A stretch of 39,058 nt of DNA. Source: VAXT01 sp963827725. Lineage in GTDB: Bacteria > Actinomycetota > Thermoleophilia > Gaiellales > Gaiellaceae. The stretch is taken from contig CAWHBM010000002.1 in the NCBI GenBank assembly GCA_963827725.1, positions 1 through 39,058 on the forward strand, in the 5' to 3' direction. The translations under genes and the position numbers were made by a program. Positions within the stretch are counted from its first letter, which is position 1. Every line of letters starts with the position of its first letter. This document shows positions 1 through 8,471 of this stretch, one piece after another. Below the pieces are notes generated by a model. The model searched no databases and was not told where the DNA came from. It saw only the letters and a list, made by a program, of their open reading frames with translations.

Positions 1-16
1 TTGCACCTCTTGCTTC

Positions 17-67
17 GGGGGTGCAGGCACCCCCAGTGCAGGCACGACCGAAGTTCCGTGCAGGCCT
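17..67. repeat. Inverted repeat and GTGCAGGC direct repeats
   Basis: GGGGGTGC (17-24) and GCACCCCC (27-34) form a perfect 8-bp stem around AG. GTGCAGGCAC occurs at 21-30 and 36-45, and GTGCAGGCC near 59-67. This lies upstream of the LuxR gene at 205. It could be an operator or the tail of a terminator from a gene before the window. The rest of 68-204 shows no clear gene. Confidence 0.4.
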
Positions 68-204
68 CATTGCCACGCGGGTCCTTCGTAAGCGACGCTA
101 GCGGCACCCAGAAGGACCCTGCGGACCGATGAGGCGAATGTGACCATGGCGTCTGTCCCCCCGCCGCGATCCCCCCACTGCCGCTGCGTACGAGAGGTCA
201 AGGC

Positions 205-2454
205 GTGGTGGCGGTAGCGCCGGCACTCCGCAGCTCGGCTACCACCGACGAGGCGGCCTTCTTCGAGTCGAAGTTCGAGCGGGTTCGCGCTCCACGAGAC
301 GCTCTCGTCCGCGCGCGCTGCACCGACATTCTGCGCGAGTCGGCGCCGAGACTCGTCCTGCTCGCTGCGCCGCCGGGCTTCGGGAAGACGACGCTCCTCG
401 CGCAGTGGCGCGCGGTCGACGACCGCGTCTTTGCCTGCGTCTCGCTCGACTCGGGGGACAACGACCCAGTCACGTTCTGGAGCTACGTCGTTCAGTCCAT
501 CCAACACGCCGTGCCTGAATGGAGCGTCGCCGACCTGAGTGCGCTGCGTCAGCCGCGCGCGGATGTTGTCGATACGGTCGTCCCGGCTGTTCTCAGCCGC
601 CTGGAAGGGCTCGGCGAGAAGCTCGTCCTCGTCCTCGACGACTACCAGGAGATCACGAATCGCGTCTGCCATGACTCGCTCAGCTTCTTCCTCGAGCGGG
701 CGCCGAGCAACGTCACGGTGGCCCTTTCGACGCGTTCCGATCCACCGATCCCGATGGGAAGGCTGCGAGCGCTCGAGGAGCTGCTCGAGCTTCGTGCCCT
801 CGACCTCAGCTTCACCGAGGACGAATCAGCCGCATTTCTCAACGAGATCTTGCACCTCGGCCTCGCGGCCGAGACCCTGGCCGTGCTGCACGGGCGCACC
901 GAAGGCTGGCCGGTCGGCGTTCGCTTGGCGGCGATGTCGCTGTCTCAAGAGGCAGATCGTGCAGGCTTCGTCGCGCGCTTTGGCGGTGCCAGCCGACACA
1001 TCGTCGACTACTTGACCGAGGTCGTTCTCGACACGCTCGACGAGGACCGACGCCGCTTCCTGCTCGAGACGTCGGTCCTCGATTCGATGTGTGGGCCTCT
1101 CTGTGACGCGGCCACCGGGAGGCAGGGCTCCGCCGAGGTGTTGGTCGAGCTCGAGCGCGCCAACCTCTTCCTGATACCGCTCGACGACCGCCGAGAGTGG
1201 TATCGCTACCACGAGCTGTTTGCGGACGTGCTCCGGTACCGGCTGCTCCAGAGCGATTCCGAGCTCGTCCGTGCGGTGCACCGGCGCGCGTCCGAGTGGC
1301 TCGGGCCCGAGGGCCACCGGTACGAAGCCGTGCGTCACGCCGTCGCCGCCGACGCGCTCGAGAGCGCAATCACATTGGTGCTGGAAGACTGGAGCCCTTC
1401 GCTCGAGCAGGACGCCGCCGCCGCGATCCTCCGCCAGCTCGAGGAACTTCCTTCGACGAGCGTGGAGCGAGATGCGCAGCTTGCCGTCGTCAGGGCCTGG
1501 GCGCTGAGCGCCCTCAACCGCCGCGAAGACTCGCTGATCGCGCTCGAGTCGGCGGAGTCGGCCCGATGCGAACCGGCCATGCCCTGCGGCCTCCCGTTCG
1601 AGGCTGCGACCGCGTTGACCCGCGCCTGCTTCCCCTGGGGCGACGTGGGCCGGATGCTGGGCGCTGCCAGACGGGCATCCGAGCTGCTCGACGACACGTT
1701 CTCGATCGGAAGACCGGTCTCCCTCCTTGCGCTCGCCTGGGCACGACGTTTCACGGGCGAGTGCGAGGCGGCCCTTGCGCCGCTCGAGCAGGCTGCCTTC
1801 CTCGCCGCACGTTCGAACCAATGGCTCGTCGCCGGCATCGCCAAGGCGATGCTCGCGCGGATCTCGCTCGAGACTGACGACGTGGACCTCGCCGTGTCAA
1901 CGGCCGGGCGTGCGCTGAGCACCCTCGAGGTTCACGGCGTCGCCGACCAGCCCGGCGCAGGCATCGCGCACGTGGCCCTCGGCGCCGCCCTCGCCCGCGG
2001 AGGCGAGCTCGAGGAGGCGGGGAAGCTGCTCGATCGGGGCCTGGCGAACCTTCGGGCCCGTGGCCAGCCGCTGGACATTGCGGATGCATTGCTCCTGTCA
2101 GCCTCGGTGCGCCGCGGCCTCGAGGCACCCGCTCCGGCGCGCGCAATGCTCGAGGAAGCGAGGGAGCTCCTTGCGAGCTGCCCGGATCCAGGAGTCCTGG
2201 GCGCCCGCCTTGTGGAAGTCGCGCGCACGCTGACGCCGGCCCACCGTCGAATCGAGGGTGACAGCGACCTGACGGAGCGCGAGCTCGAGGTTCTCCGCTA
2301 CCTCGCCGAGGGCCTGTCCCAGCGAGAGATCGGCAAGGAGCTTTTTCTTTCCTTCAACACGATCCACTCACACACGAAGTCGATCTACCACAAGCTTCGG
2401 GTCTCGTCGCGGCAGGATGCGATTGCTCGTGCTCGAACGCTCGGAGCCTTGTAA
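205..2454 (+). CDS. MalT-like LuxR family ATPase transcriptional regulator
   Basis: Large STAND-type regulator of 749 residues. It has an N-terminal P-loop (APPGFGKTT, about residues 55-63) and a Walker B region (LVLVLDDY, about 140-147). A long helical sensor region follows, then a C-terminal LuxR helix-turn-helix (about 688-745, with SFNTIHSHTKSIYHKL). In this family ATP and an inducer control oligomerisation and DNA binding; the inducer here is unknown. The GTG start follows GAGAGG at a suitable distance; GTG at 208 is an alternative. It is a paralogue of the regulator at 19734-22019, and their recognition helices differ at few positions. No consensus palindrome lies upstream, but a degenerate copy lies 57 bases after the stop. 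Confidence 0.93.
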   Translation: MVAVAPALRSSATTDEAAFFESKFERVRAPRDALVRARCTDILRESAPRLVLLAAPPGFGKTTLLAQWRAVDDRVFACVSLDSGDNDPVTFWSYVVQSIQHAVPEWSVADLSALRQPRADVVDTVVPAVLSRLEGLGEKLVLVLDDYQEITNRVCHDSLSFFLERAPSNVTVALSTRSDPPIPMGRLRALEELLELRALDLSFTEDESAAFLNEILHLGLAAETLAVLHGRTEGWPVGVRLAAMSLSQEADRAGFVARFGGASRHIVDYLTEVVLDTLDEDRRRFLLETSVLDSMCGPLCDAATGRQGSAEVLVELERANLFLIPLDDRREWYRYHELFADVLRYRLLQSDSELVRAVHRRASEWLGPEGHRYEAVRHAVAADALESAITLVLEDWSPSLEQDAAAAILRQLEELPSTSVERDAQLAVVRAWALSALNRREDSLIALESAESARCEPAMPCGLPFEAATALTRACFPWGDVGRMLGAARRASELLDDTFSIGRPVSLLALAWARRFTGECEAALAPLEQAAFLAARSNQWLVAGIAKAMLARISLETDDVDLAVSTAGRALSTLEVHGVADQPGAGIAHVALGAALARGGELEEAGKLLDRGLANLRARGQPLDIADALLLSASVRRGLEAPAPARAMLEEARELLASCPDPGVLGARLVEVARTLTPAHRRIEGDSDLTERELEVLRYLAEGLSQREIGKELFLSFNTIHSHTKSIYHKLRVSSRQDAIARARTLGAL

Positions 2455-2510
2455 GCCGCGCAGAAACTCGCCGGCGTCAACGGCGACCTTTCGCCAGACC
2501 CCACCCAAGT

Positions 2511-2524
2511 TTCACCCGGGTGGA
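2511..2524. promoter_or_regulatory. Degenerate copy of the island palindrome
   Basis: TTCACCCGGGTGGA matches the recurring palindrome except for one base in the right arm. No good GGGCGATG box lies ten bases away on either side; the plus side reads AGGTGGGG. It sits in a 364-base interval (2455-2818) in which I see no convincing gene. It may be an orphan or decayed binding site. Confidence 0.45.
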
Positions 2525-2818
2525 CCAGCCCGCTAGGTGGGGGAACAACTGCGCCGTCGCGCCGAGAATCGCGGGTGCGGAACTCTGGATCATCGGTGCT
2601 TTTCATGCAGCCGACGGGGAGAGCGGCAGCGGTGTAGGTCACCTGTTCGGGAACGTTCCTCGAGCATCGGGTGCCGGTCAGCTTCCTGCCCGGCACCCGC
2701 GCCCTTCTTGCCGGCCGCTGGTTAACGGCGCCGACGCCTGGCAGTGCGTCGGCTGGTCCGTCGCGCGACTCTGCGTGTCCTGAGCATCTCCTTGCCTCCG
2801 ATCTCGTCTCGCCGGGCG

Positions 2819-3373
2819 CTACGTGGCGCTTGCGGCCTCGGCCTTGGCCTCCATTGCGTGGAGCTCCTTGGCTTCCTCGGCGGACACCAGCCCAATCTCG
2901 ACGAGGTCGAGCGGACTGATGAAACCGTCGCTGATGCGGAAACCTCCAGCGCGCACGATCGCATCCCGGAGCGGAACCGCCCAGTGGTGCTCGAGCAACA
3001 GGAGCGCTGCGGCCGAGTCATTGGGGATCTCCTCGAGCACGTCCCAGGCGTCCTCGTCCGAGAAGGCATGCACGCCGTGCTCGGCGGCCGCCTCGGCGCC
3101 CGCCAGAGCGCCCGCCTCCATGCCCTCCTCGCCCTCGATGCCGAGGCCGATGAGGGCGCCGACCTTGCTGCCGAGCTCGATCGCCTCCTCGTCGCTGAGG
3201 TTGCTCAGGTGCGCCACCTCGATCTCCCCGCTTGCGTCCTTGTGGACTGCGAGGGCGTCGATCACTCGCACCGTGTCGCTTTCTCGCAGCCGCTCCAGCT
3301 CGGCGACGATCTCCCCGTGGAACTCGGGATGAGAAAAGCCCAACACGATGAGCTGAACGGGTCCGATTGCCAT
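2819..3373 (-). CDS. DUF6325/DUF1269-like stress-associated protein
   Basis: Protein of 184 residues opening with MAIGPVQLIVLGFSHPEF, the typical start of the actinobacterial DUF6325 family (related to DUF1269). An alpha/beta first half is followed by a Gly/Ala-rich middle (around GIEGEEGMEAGALAGAEAAA), then a second alpha/beta half and a C-terminal SHOCT-like short helical stretch rich in Glu and Ala. The biochemical role of the family is unknown. The ATG follows GAGGAG five bases upstream; a GTG lies one codon earlier. It is the last gene of a four-gene minus-strand unit starting at the 4703-4751 element. A 40-residue relative is encoded at 16629-16751. Confidence 0.85.
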   Translation of the reverse strand: MAIGPVQLIVLGFSHPEFHGEIVAELERLRESDTVRVIDALAVHKDASGEIEVAHLSNLSDEEAIELGSKVGALIGLGIEGEEGMEAGALAGAEAAAEHGVHAFSDEDAWDVLEEIPNDSAAALLLLEHHWAVPLRDAIVRAGGFRISDGFISPLDLVEIGLVSAEEAKELHAMEAKAEAASAT

Positions 3374-3415
3374 CACATCTCCTCTCTGATCGTCTTGCGT
3401 CGTCGTTGCAGGGGT

Positions 3416-4180
3416 CTATCGCGATGAACCAGCGGGGGCGGATGCGTCACCCGGAGCCTTCTCGGCGACCCGCCTCTGTCTGCGCCGGTAGACGAAGTAG
3501 GTGGCCACGAGGACGCACGAGGTGATGACGGCGGCGATGACCATGGATGCGAGCGGGAAACCGGCCAGCGTCGATGCCACCAGGTAGGCCAGACCGCACG
3601 TGTAGATCGACCACAGCACGCCTCCGAGAACCGACCACGGCAGAAAGCGGCGATACGGGATGTCGGAAAGTCCCATCGACGCGTTGACGGCGAAGCGCAT
3701 TCCGGGGACGTAGCGGCCCCCGACGATGAGGAGCCCGGGCGAGGCGTCCAGCATGCTCCAGGCGGCCTCGACCTTCGGGTTCTTCGTCGCCTTTTCCAGG
3801 CTTGGCCGGACCTTGGCCGCGTTCTTGCGGGCGATCCAGAACAGACAGGAGTCGCCGACAATCGCTCCGAGAGCACCTGCGAGCATGACAAGCTCGAGCT
3901 CGAGCCCGCCGTCGGCTGCAATCGTGGACGCCGCGTTCAGCGTCGTTTCGCCGGGGAAGATCGGGATCACGGCATCCAGGCCGACCAGAAGGAAGACGAT
4001 GAGGTACGCCACCGCGGCGGACTGCTCGGCGAGCCATGCCTCGATGTCGCCCCGGTCGAGAAGCTGGCCAACGACGATGACGAGGAGCAGGAGGCCGAAT
4101 CCGCCGAGGAGGAGCGCTCCGGCATGGCGCCGCCAGTACGACTCGTGCTCCCCGTTTGCCGATGGAGTCAAGCTCGTCAT
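3416..4180 (-). CDS. DedA family membrane protein
   Basis: Membrane protein of 254 residues with the DedA/SNARE-associated (VTT) fold. Visible hallmarks are the helix after DAVIPIFPGE (reentrant segment), GAIVGDSCLFWIARK, and GGRYVPGMRFAVNASMG with the conserved Arg/Pro-Gly/Arg pattern. DedA proteins act in the cytoplasmic membrane, several as lipid flippases or in membrane homeostasis. It is closely similar to the second DedA at 17268-18026. The gap to the upstream small gene is four bases and to the downstream DUF6325 gene 42 bases, consistent with one operon. The C-terminal tail is basic and cytoplasmic. Confidence 0.93.
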   Translation of the reverse strand: MTSLTPSANGEHESYWRRHAGALLLGGFGLLLLVIVVGQLLDRGDIEAWLAEQSAAVAYLIVFLLVGLDAVIPIFPGETTLNAASTIAADGGLELELVMLAGALGAIVGDSCLFWIARKNAAKVRPSLEKATKNPKVEAAWSMLDASPGLLIVGGRYVPGMRFAVNASMGLSDIPYRRFLPWSVLGGVLWSIYTCGLAYLVASTLAGFPLASMVIAAVITSCVLVATYFVYRRRQRRVAEKAPGDASAPAGSSR

Positions 4181-4184
4181 CCGG

Positions 4185-4433
4185 TCATCGCTGCGACTGG
4201 TCGTCTGTCGGGTTCACGCTGACGATCTCGACGCCGAGCTTGGTCAGCCAGCTCAATGCTCCCTGGAGCTGGGCCTGATCGAGGAGGTCCCCCGTCAGCA
4301 CGGACTCCTCGCCGACGACCTCGACGGTCATTCCTTCCAGTGGTCCCACGAGCGGCTCTCCGATCTCACCGCGAATCACAATCCGGTAGGGGACCCGGTC
4401 TTGTCCGCTGCGGCCTGCGTAGCGCTTCGACAT
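4185..4433 (-). CDS. Small conserved protein of about 80 residues, paralogue of 22305-22529
   Basis: Short soluble protein, 82 residues from ATG 4433 (a GTG at 4445 would add four). The pattern is beta-strand, GPLEGMTVE, a valine-rich strand, TGDLLDQAQLQGALSWLTKLGVEIVSVNP. It shares RG, PLEG/PIEG, LxGxxxDQxxLQ, LxxxGVExxSVNP with the protein at 22305-22529. Similar small proteins occur in many Actinobacteria without known function; I cannot name the family. It lies between the 59-residue membrane protein and DedA in the minus-strand unit driven from 4703-4751. The start is uncertain because neither candidate has a strong Shine-Dalgarno sequence. Confidence 0.75.
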   Translation of the reverse strand: MSKRYAGRSGQDRVPYRIVIRGEIGEPLVGPLEGMTVEVVGEESVLTGDLLDQAQLQGALSWLTKLGVEIVSVNPTDDQSQR

Positions 4434-4457
4434 CCGTCGGTGCACTCGCCGGCCGAT

Positions 4458-4637
4458 TCAGGTCACACGTCGATGGTGGTGCATCCGCCCGGTCGCGGCG
4501 GTTCTGGACGTCTGTGCTCGTGAATGCGCTCCTTCTCGCGCCGCCACCGCGCCGAGCCAGTAGATGATCACGAATGCAACCAGAGCCCCTGTCGCCGCGA
4601 GCGATAGATACACGACCGTTGCCCAGAACGATTCCAT
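4458..4637 (-). CDS. Small single-span membrane protein
   Basis: Protein of 59 residues with one transmembrane helix near the N terminus (VVYLSLAATGALVAFVIIYW) and a basic, His/Arg-rich tail. The ATG is preceded by GGGAGG three bases upstream, a strong ribosome binding site. It is the first gene of the minus-strand unit whose promoter-like box is the CATCACCC at 4703-4710. No family is recognised. The positive tail and position suggest an inner-membrane accessory protein, but this is inference. Confidence 0.75.
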   Translation of the reverse strand: MESFWATVVYLSLAATGALVAFVIIYWLGAVAAREGAHSRAQTSRTAATGRMHHHRRVT

Positions 4638-4702
4638 CGTCCTCCCTTCGGTCGATCCGGCAGGTCGTCCAGCACGAGGTTCCTGCAATCTCCTAGATCG
4701 CG

Positions 4703-4751
4703 CATCACCCGCGGCCAACGTTCACCTGGGTGAACCCGCGGCCGGGCGATG
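4703..4751. promoter_or_regulatory. Bidirectional palindrome-box promoter element
   Basis: TTCACCTGGGTGAA at 4721-4734 (one base off the perfect palindrome). The plus strand has GGGCGATG at 4744-4751, nine bases after the palindrome, and leads to the sulfatase fusion at 4830. The minus strand has GGGTGATG (complement of 4703-4710), ten bases away, and leads to the gene starting at 4637. I infer a shared control site with divergent -10-like boxes. Confidence 0.75.
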
Positions 4752-4829
4752 TTCGGTCACGCGCGTCTGTGCGATGCTGGGCAGCGCGGCATGGGAGCCG
4801 CGATGCTCGGAATCGAAGGGAGAGCCTTT

Positions 4830-7734
4830 ATGGCTGAGAAACCCACCGACGTCCTCGTCGCCGGCTACCAGGACATCGACGAGGCGACAAAGGACTTCGA
4901 GGCGCTGGTCGAGCTCGTCAAGGAGAAAGAGATCTCGATCGAGGGCGTCATCCTCGTCACGCACGACGAGGAAGGCAACGTCTCGGTGCAGCGGACCGGC
5001 GACAACCTCGGACGCAAGGGAACGGGCTGGGGAGGTGGCGTCGGGCTCGCGGTGGGCTTGTTCGCGCCGCCGCTGCTCGCGTCAGTCGCCGTCGGGGCGG
5101 TGGCAGGTCGGCTGGTGGGCAGATTCGCCGGCAACAAGGTCGAGAAGGAGCTTCGCGACAAGATCGGAGAGAACCTGCCGCCGGGGTCGGCCGGGATCAT
5201 CGCGATCTTCGACGACGAGCAGCGGCTGGCCGTCGAGCAGGCGCTCGCCGGCGCTCTGCTCCGGTCGGTCGTCCAGGGCGACAAGAAGGGCATGGGCGCA
5301 CTGAAGGAGTCGCTCGGCGAGGCGATGGGGAAGTTCAGCCCCGACCGCACCGTGCTGCCGATCCCGGATCCGAACTTCGGCGGCGCGATCGGTCGAACTC
5401 TGGACACGTCCGTCGCCGATTGGACAATCGCCATGACACCGTCGCCGCCGGAGGGCGCGCCGAACGTGTTGCTCGTCCTCATCGACGACGCGGGCTTCGG
5501 CAACCCGTCGACGTTCGGCGGGCCCGTCTCGACGCCGGCGATGACGCGGGTCGCCGAGCAGGGCCTCAGGTACAACCGCTTCCACGTTGTCGCGCTGTGC
5601 TCGCCCACCCGGGCCGCCCTGCTGACAGGCCGCAACCACCACACCGTCGGCTTCGGGTCGATCGGCGAGTTCCCCGGACCGTTCCCGGGCTACTGCGCGA
5701 GCGTGCCGAAGGACTGCGCTCCGTTCGTCCGCGCGCTTCAGGCCAACGGCTACTCGACCGCCGGATTCGGCAAATGGCACATGACCCCCGATCACGTCCA
5801 GGGTGCAGCCGGGCCCTTCGACCGCTGGCCGAACGCGTGGGGGTTCGATCACTTCTGGGGCATCCTCGGCGGCGAGGCGGGCCAGTACGACCCGCTGATC
5901 ACGCAGGACAACACGACGATCGGCGTCCCGGAGGGCGAGGACGGCAAGGAGTACTACTGGCCGGACGACATCACCGATCAGGCGGTGGGCTGGCTGCACG
6001 GGGTACGCGCGCAGGACCAGGAAAAGCCGTGGTTCATCTACTACTCGACCGGGTGCTCGCACGCGCCGCACCAGGTCGCGGTCGAGTGGAGCGAGAAGTA
6101 CCGCGGCAAGTTCGACCAGGGCTGGGACGTGCTCCGCGAGGAGACCTTCGAACGGCAGAAGGCGCTGGGCGTGATCCCGCCGGACGCGGAGCTCACGCCG
6201 AGACCGGACGCGCTCCCCGCCTGGGACTCTCTCTCGGACGCAGAGAAGACGCTGTACGCGCGGCAGATGGAGGTGTATGCCGGCTTCCAGGAGAACACCG
6301 ACTGGAACGTCGGCCGCCTGCTCGACGCGGTCGAGGAGATGGGCGAGCTCGACAACACGCTCGTCATCTACATCTTCGGGGACAACGGCGCGAGCCTGGA
6401 GGGAACGCTGACCGGCTCCTTCAACGAGCTGACGATGCAGAACGGGATCGCCCTCACGGCCGAGCAGCAGCTCTCGCTGATCGAGCAGTACGGCGGGCTC
6501 GACGCCTGGGGCACCGACGCGTACGCGCCGCACTACGCGGCCGCCTGGGCGTGGGCCGGGAACACGCCGTTCCAGTGGGGCAAGCAGTGCGCCTCCCACC
6601 TCGGCGGCACGCGCAACGGCACGGTGGTCTCCTGGCCGGAGCGGATCAAGGACGCCGGCGGGTTGCGGACGCAGTTCACCCACGTCATCGACGTCGGGCC
6701 GACGATCCTCGAAGCGGCCGGTATCCCGGAGCCCACGATCGTGGACGGGACCGCCCAGAAGCCGATGGAGGGGACGAGCTTCCTCTACACCTTCGAGGAC
6801 GCGGACGCACCGGAGCGCCACACCGTGCAGTACTTCGAGATCGTCGGCAACCGGGCGATCTACAAGGACGGCTGGTGGGCCGCCTGCAAGCTGGACCGGA
6901 TCCCGTGGGACCTTTCGCCGCCGACGATGGCCAAGTTGGCCCCCGGAATCTACGACCCGGAGCAGGACACCTGGGAGCTGTACTACCTGCCCGACGACTT
7001 CAGCCAGGCGAAGGACCTCGCCGCGGAGAACCCGGAGAAGCTCGCCGAGCTGAAGGAGCTCTTCTGGGAAGAGGCCGAGAAGCACAACGCGTTGCCGCTG
7101 CTGGCGGCGCTCTCGGTCTTCTTCGGGATCCTGCCGCCGATGCCGACGACCACGACCCAGACGTTCTACGGCGACGTCGAGAACATCGCTGCCGGGATGA
7201 TCCCGCGCGTCTACGGCCGCTCGTATGCGATCGAGGCGGCGCTCTCGGTCCCCGAGGGCGGCGCCGAGGGCGTGATCGTCGCCGAGGCGGACGAGATGGG
7301 CGGCTTCTCGCTCTGGGTCGACGAGAACGGCCGGCTGCACCACAGCTACTCGGTGATGGGCGTCGAGCGGTACGAGCAGGTCTCGACCGAGCCCATACCG
7401 ACCGGGGACGTCACGGTCCGGTATGCAGTTCGACGCCGACCGGCAGGAACGGATGGCCGGCGGAACCGTCTACCTGTACGCGAACGACGACCAGATCGGA
7501 GAAGGACGGATGGAGGGGACGGTCGCCGTCCGCTTCTCCGGTTACGCAGGCATGGACATCGGCCGCGACAACGGCCTCCCCGTCGACCGAGCCTACGCCG
7601 CGAAGTCACCCTACCCCTTCACCGGCACGGTGAAGAAGGTCATCTTCGACCTCAAGCCGGGCAGCCACGATGACGAGGTTGCGCTGCACGAGGGCGGCGC
7701 GCACGTCGCAGCGGCTCAGGGGATCAGCGCCTAG
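4830..7734 (+). CDS. DUF1269 domain fused to arylsulfatase, with a C-terminal frameshift
   Basis: Residues 1 to about 190 form a DUF1269-like stress domain with its Gly-rich hydrophobic middle (around GTGWGGGVGLAVGLFA). From about 211 a type I sulfatase follows: NVLLVLIDD (metal-binding Asp pair), CSPTR at residue 257 (Cys converted to formylglycine), and HTVGFGS, TAGFGKWH and YIFGDNGA. Sulfatases hydrolyse sulfate esters. No signal peptide is visible, so a cytoplasmic enzyme is likely. The ATG follows AAGGGAGAG. The reading frame breaks at about 7422: one extra T moves translation into a non-homologous Arg-rich tail ending at 7673. The proper sulfatase C terminus continues in another frame from 7423 to 7734. 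This is either a real mutation or a sequence error. SnoaL-like and SulP genes follow in the same unit. Confidence 0.88.
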
Positions 7735-7776
7735 GCGGCGGCCTCAGCGATCGTCCTCGCGAGAGAGGAGAACTCT

Positions 7777-8412
7777 GTGAGCCAAGACATGCTCAAGGGA
7801 GACGAGAAGCTTCTCTTCCTGGCGTACATGACGCTAGCCGCTCTCTGCAGCTGGGTGCTGGCCAAGCTTCTGTTGCCCGCCGACGTCGAGGTGGCGATCA
7901 TTCCGACACTCGGCGCTCTGGCCGTGAGGCACTTCAGACACGGCAAGCAGGAGGAGCACGCGCCGAAGCATCCGGCCGTGAAGTTCCTGGTGGCCGCCTG
8001 GAACGAGGGCGATTTCAGCGAGGCTGAGAAGTACGTCGCTCCGGACTGTGCTGTCTTCATGAACGGCTTCTCTCCCGATCTTGGTCCCAACGAGAGCGGC
8101 CCTGCTCTGGCTGAGGAGAGCATCGAATACTGGCGTTCGATCGTGCCCGACATCAGGATGGAGCTCTCGCAGGAGATCCGCGCGAAGGACCAGATCGCCA
8201 TCGAGTGGGTGCTGACGGGCACGCACACGGGCGAGCGGTCCGATCTGCCGGCGAGCGGCAATGCGATCGAGATCCAAGGCTCCGCGTTTCTGAAGCTCGA
8301 CGACGACAAGATCGTCGAGGCGTGGTCGGTCTTCGACTCGCTTGCCCTCGCAGTCCAGACCGGAACTGCCGAGGAGCCCGCCTGGTGGCCGGCTCGCCGC
8401 GAGGCCTCGTAG
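7777..8412 (+). CDS. SnoaL-like (ester cyclase) domain protein with N-terminal membrane helix
   Basis: Protein of 211 residues. An N-terminal hydrophobic helix (about residues 12-50, including LLFLAYMTLAALCSWVLAKLL) is followed by a basic linker. A SnoaL/NTF2-like fold of about 130 residues comes next (KFLVAAWNEGDFSEAEKYV, SGPALAEESIEYWRSIVPD, IEWVLTGTHTG, and the end IVEAWSVFD). These folds act as cyclases, isomerases or ligand-binding modules; the substrate is unknown. The GTG start is preceded by GAGGAG; ATG five codons later is an alternative. It lies 42 bases after the sulfatase's restored end, in the same unit. Confidence 0.85.
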   Translation: MSQDMLKGDEKLLFLAYMTLAALCSWVLAKLLLPADVEVAIIPTLGALAVRHFRHGKQEEHAPKHPAVKFLVAAWNEGDFSEAEKYVAPDCAVFMNGFSPDLGPNESGPALAEESIEYWRSIVPDIRMELSQEIRAKDQIAIEWVLTGTHTGERSDLPASGNAIEIQGSAFLKLDDDKIVEAWSVFDSLALAVQTGTAEEPAWWPARREAS

Positions 8413-8471
8413 GACGCGGGCGCGAGCGCACCGATCGTCAAACCGGCGGGTCGGCGGCATGAAGGGGTGAC

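Noticed and set aside
2520..2783. Plus-strand frame of 87 codons after the degenerate palindrome
   Set aside because: No ribosome site, no recognisable family and mixed composition; the interval 2455-2818 is left as non-coding.
4749..4751. ATG inside the GGGCGATG box as start of the sulfatase fusion
   Set aside because: It lies in the promoter-like box; ATG 4830 has AAGGGAGAG upstream. The same reasoning rejects ATG 16867 for the DUF1059-like gene.
5082..7343. A 753-codon open frame on the minus strand opposite the sulfatase
   Set aside because: It is the antisense shadow of a clear sulfatase in high-GC sequence; Arg/Val/Leu-rich with no recognisable domain or ribosome site.
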